Assembly (NCBI GenBank): GCA_019347785.1
Contig: JAHWKQ010000110.1
Coordinates: 1-7,458 of the forward strand
From: Actinomycetota bacterium
GTDB lineage: Bacteria > Actinomycetota > Nitriliruptoria > Euzebyales > Egibacteraceae
DNA length: 7,458 nt
Direction: 5' to 3'
The translations under genes and the position numbers were made by a program. The notes beneath the pieces were generated by a model. That model did not search any database, had not been told where the DNA came from, and saw nothing but the letters and a program-made list of their open reading frames with translations. Shown in pieces: positions 6,339 through 7,458 of this stretch (the stretch's first letter is position 1; each line of letters begins with the position of its first letter).

Positions 6339-6349
6339 CTGCGGGTTCG

Positions 6350-6355
6350 TAGACT
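6350..6355 (+). promoter_or_regulatory. TAGACT -10 element for a leaderless ligA mRNA
   Basis: TAGACT is followed by exactly six bases (all G) and then the ligA ATG, so the expected transcription start is the A of the start codon. No Shine-Dalgarno of the GGAGG type is present, which agrees with a leaderless message. The same hexamer precedes the methyltransferase gene. No good -35 is found 16-18 bases upstream; that position falls in the right arm of the hairpin. Confidence 0.5.
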
Positions 6356-6361
6356 GGGGGG

Positions 6362-7458
6362 ATGCTCGAGCTGTCGGTCCAGCGGCGTGTCGAGCGGCTG
6401 CGTGGGGAGATCACCGAGCACCGTCGCCGCTACTACGACCTGTCCGAGCCGACGGTCACCGACGCCGAGTTCGACGCGCTCGTGGGCGAGCTGCGCGAGC
6501 TGGAGACGCGCCACCCCGAGCTGGGCCGCCCCGACTCGCCGACCCACACCGTCGGCGCGCCCCCCAGCCCCCGGTTCGCCGAGGTCCCCCACCGCCAGCG
6601 GATGCTGTCGCTGGACAACGCCTTCGACCCCGACGGGCTGCGCGCCTGGGGGGAGCGGGTCCACCGTGGCCTGGAGGGCTCCCGGCCCCGCTTCACGTGC
6701 GAGCTGAAGGTCGACGGGGTCGCCATCTCGCTGTCCTATGCCGCGGGCCGGCTGGAGCAGGCGGTGACGCGCGGCGACGGGCGGGTCGGGGAGGACGTGA
6801 CGCCCAACGTGCGGACCATCCGCGGCGTCCCCGAGCGCCTGGCGCTGGCCGACCCGCCGGCGCTGCTGGAGGCCCGCGGCGAGGTCTACTACCCGCTGGG
6901 CGACTTCGAGGCGATGAACGCCGCGCGCGAGGAGAGCGGCCTTCCCCGCTTCGCCAACCCCCGCAACGCGGCCAGCGGCGCACTGCGCCAGAAGGACCCC
7001 GCCGTCACCGCCGAGCGCCCGCTGCGGGTCCTGTGCCACGGCATGGGGGTCGTGCGGGGGCTGACCGTCGACAGCCAGAGCGGCTTTCTGCGGACCATCG
7101 CACGGGCCGGGCTGCCGGTCGCCGCGGAGACGGTCACGCTCGACTCGCTCGACGACGTGTGGGCCTTCATCGAGCGCTGGCGCGAGCACCGGCACGACCC
7201 CGAGTACGAGATCGACGGCGTCGTCGTCAAGGTCGACTCCCTCGCCCAGCAGCGGCGCCTGGGGTCGACGAGCGCGGCACCGCGCTGGGCGATCGCCTTC
7301 AAGTACCCGCCCGAGGAGCGCGAGACGCGGCTGCGGGACATCCACGTCAACGTCGGCCGCACGGGCAAGGTGACCCCCTTCGCGATGCTCGAGCCCGTGC
7401 TCGTCGCGGGCTCGACGATCTCCATGGCCACCCTGCACAACGAGGACCAGGCCCACAT
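6362..7458 (+). CDS. ligA: NAD-dependent DNA ligase LigA, 3' partial
   Basis: LigA seals nicks between Okazaki fragments and in repair, using NAD+ to adenylate its active lysine. The frame is open to the window end and gives 365 residues, about half of the usual length near 680. Domain Ia is at the N-terminus: RRYYDLSEPTVTDAEFDAL (22-40) has the NMN-binding Y24, D34 and D38. The adenylation domain follows, with CELKVDG placing the catalytic lysine at K116. E174 is in EARGEVYYP, FANPRNAASGALRQ comes next, then DGVVVKVD (K290) and AFKYP (K314). These correspond to K115, E173, K290 and K314 of E. coli LigA, from memory. The start of the OB domain (VGRTGKVTPFAMLEPV, then ATLHN) is reached just before the cut. 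Zinc-finger, HhH and BRCT domains lie outside. All visible active-site residues are intact. Confidence 0.97.
   Translation, partial: MLELSVQRRVERLRGEITEHRRRYYDLSEPTVTDAEFDALVGELRELETRHPELGRPDSPTHTVGAPPSPRFAEVPHRQRMLSLDNAFDPDGLRAWGERVHRGLEGSRPRFTCELKVDGVAISLSYAAGRLEQAVTRGDGRVGEDVTPNVRTIRGVPERLALADPPALLEARGEVYYPLGDFEAMNAAREESGLPRFANPRNAASGALRQKDPAVTAERPLRVLCHGMGVVRGLTVDSQSGFLRTIARAGLPVAAETVTLDSLDDVWAFIERWREHRHDPEYEIDGVVVKVDSLAQQRRLGSTSAAPRWAIAFKYPPEERETRLRDIHVNVGRTGKVTPFAMLEPVLVAGSTISMATLHNEDQAH

Larger units (their letters stand above)
6285..6361 (+). promoter_or_regulatory. mnmA-ligA intergenic region
   Basis: The 77 bases hold, in order, a run of nine C (6285-6293), the imperfect hairpin at 6298-6338, the -10 element at 6350-6355 and a run of six G (6356-6361) directly before the ligA ATG. 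The C run and G run could also pair with each other over a distance, enclosing the hairpin. Together they suggest that the etfB-mnmA operon ends here and ligA starts from its own promoter. Confidence 0.5.

Noticed and set aside
6327..6348. GAAC and GTTC before ligA as an actinobacterial SOS (LexA) box
   Set aside because: LexA boxes have GAAC and GTTC four bases apart; here they are 14 apart, so the geometry is wrong.
6227..7456. Minus-strand open frame of 409 codons opposite ligA
   Set aside because: It is the antisense of a clear LigA sequence and has no family signature.

Overview
The window is very GC-rich (I estimate above 70%). Start codons include GTG and TTG, Shine-Dalgarno sequences are purine-rich, and the gene order is familiar from high-GC Actinomycetota. 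I place it in that phylum. The class is uncertain; a deep-branching lineage such as Nitriliruptoria or Acidimicrobiia is possible, but the sequence alone does not settle it. No mobile element, CRISPR array, rRNA or tRNA is visible, and every large gene belongs to a recognisable family.

Layout: (1) 1-477, the C-terminal part of a DUF2877/AllH-like protein that starts outside the window. (2) 478-587, a short gap with a possible -10 element. (3) 588-1367, an enoyl-CoA hydratase. (4) 1364-2104 on the minus strand, a class I SAM-dependent methyltransferase resembling the mycobacterial Rv3030/MeT1 group. Its stop codon overlaps that of the hydratase in one palindromic CTAG. (5) 2105-2253, a divergent control region with two dyad-symmetric elements. 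(6) 2254-6284, a tight plus-strand operon: etfB, etfA, a group I cysteine desulfurase and mnmA, with gaps of 19, 19 and 0 bases. (7) 6285-6361, an intergenic region with a long imperfect hairpin and a -10 element. (8) 6362 to the window end, the first 365 codons of ligA.

Functionally, EtfB and EtfA form the FAD-containing electron carrier that takes electrons from acyl-CoA dehydrogenases, which fits with the nearby enoyl-CoA hydratase of fatty-acid oxidation. The desulfurase probably supplies persulfide sulfur directly to MnmA for 2-thiolation of wobble uridine in tRNA. LigA seals DNA nicks and seems to have its own promoter. From memory, a methyltransferase divergent from fixA/fixB (etfB/etfA), followed by iscS, mnmA and later ligA, is the arrangement in Mycobacterium tuberculosis (Rv3030, Rv3029c, Rv3028c, Rv3025c, Rv3024c, Rv3014c). 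This window looks like a condensed version of that old actinobacterial neighbourhood.

I do not see a new multi-gene system. The observations most worth following up are regulatory: a shared TAGACT -10 element placed for leaderless transcription of two genes, two dyads between the methyltransferase and etfB, and an imperfect 41-base hairpin upstream of ligA that may be an operator, a terminator or an interspersed repeat.
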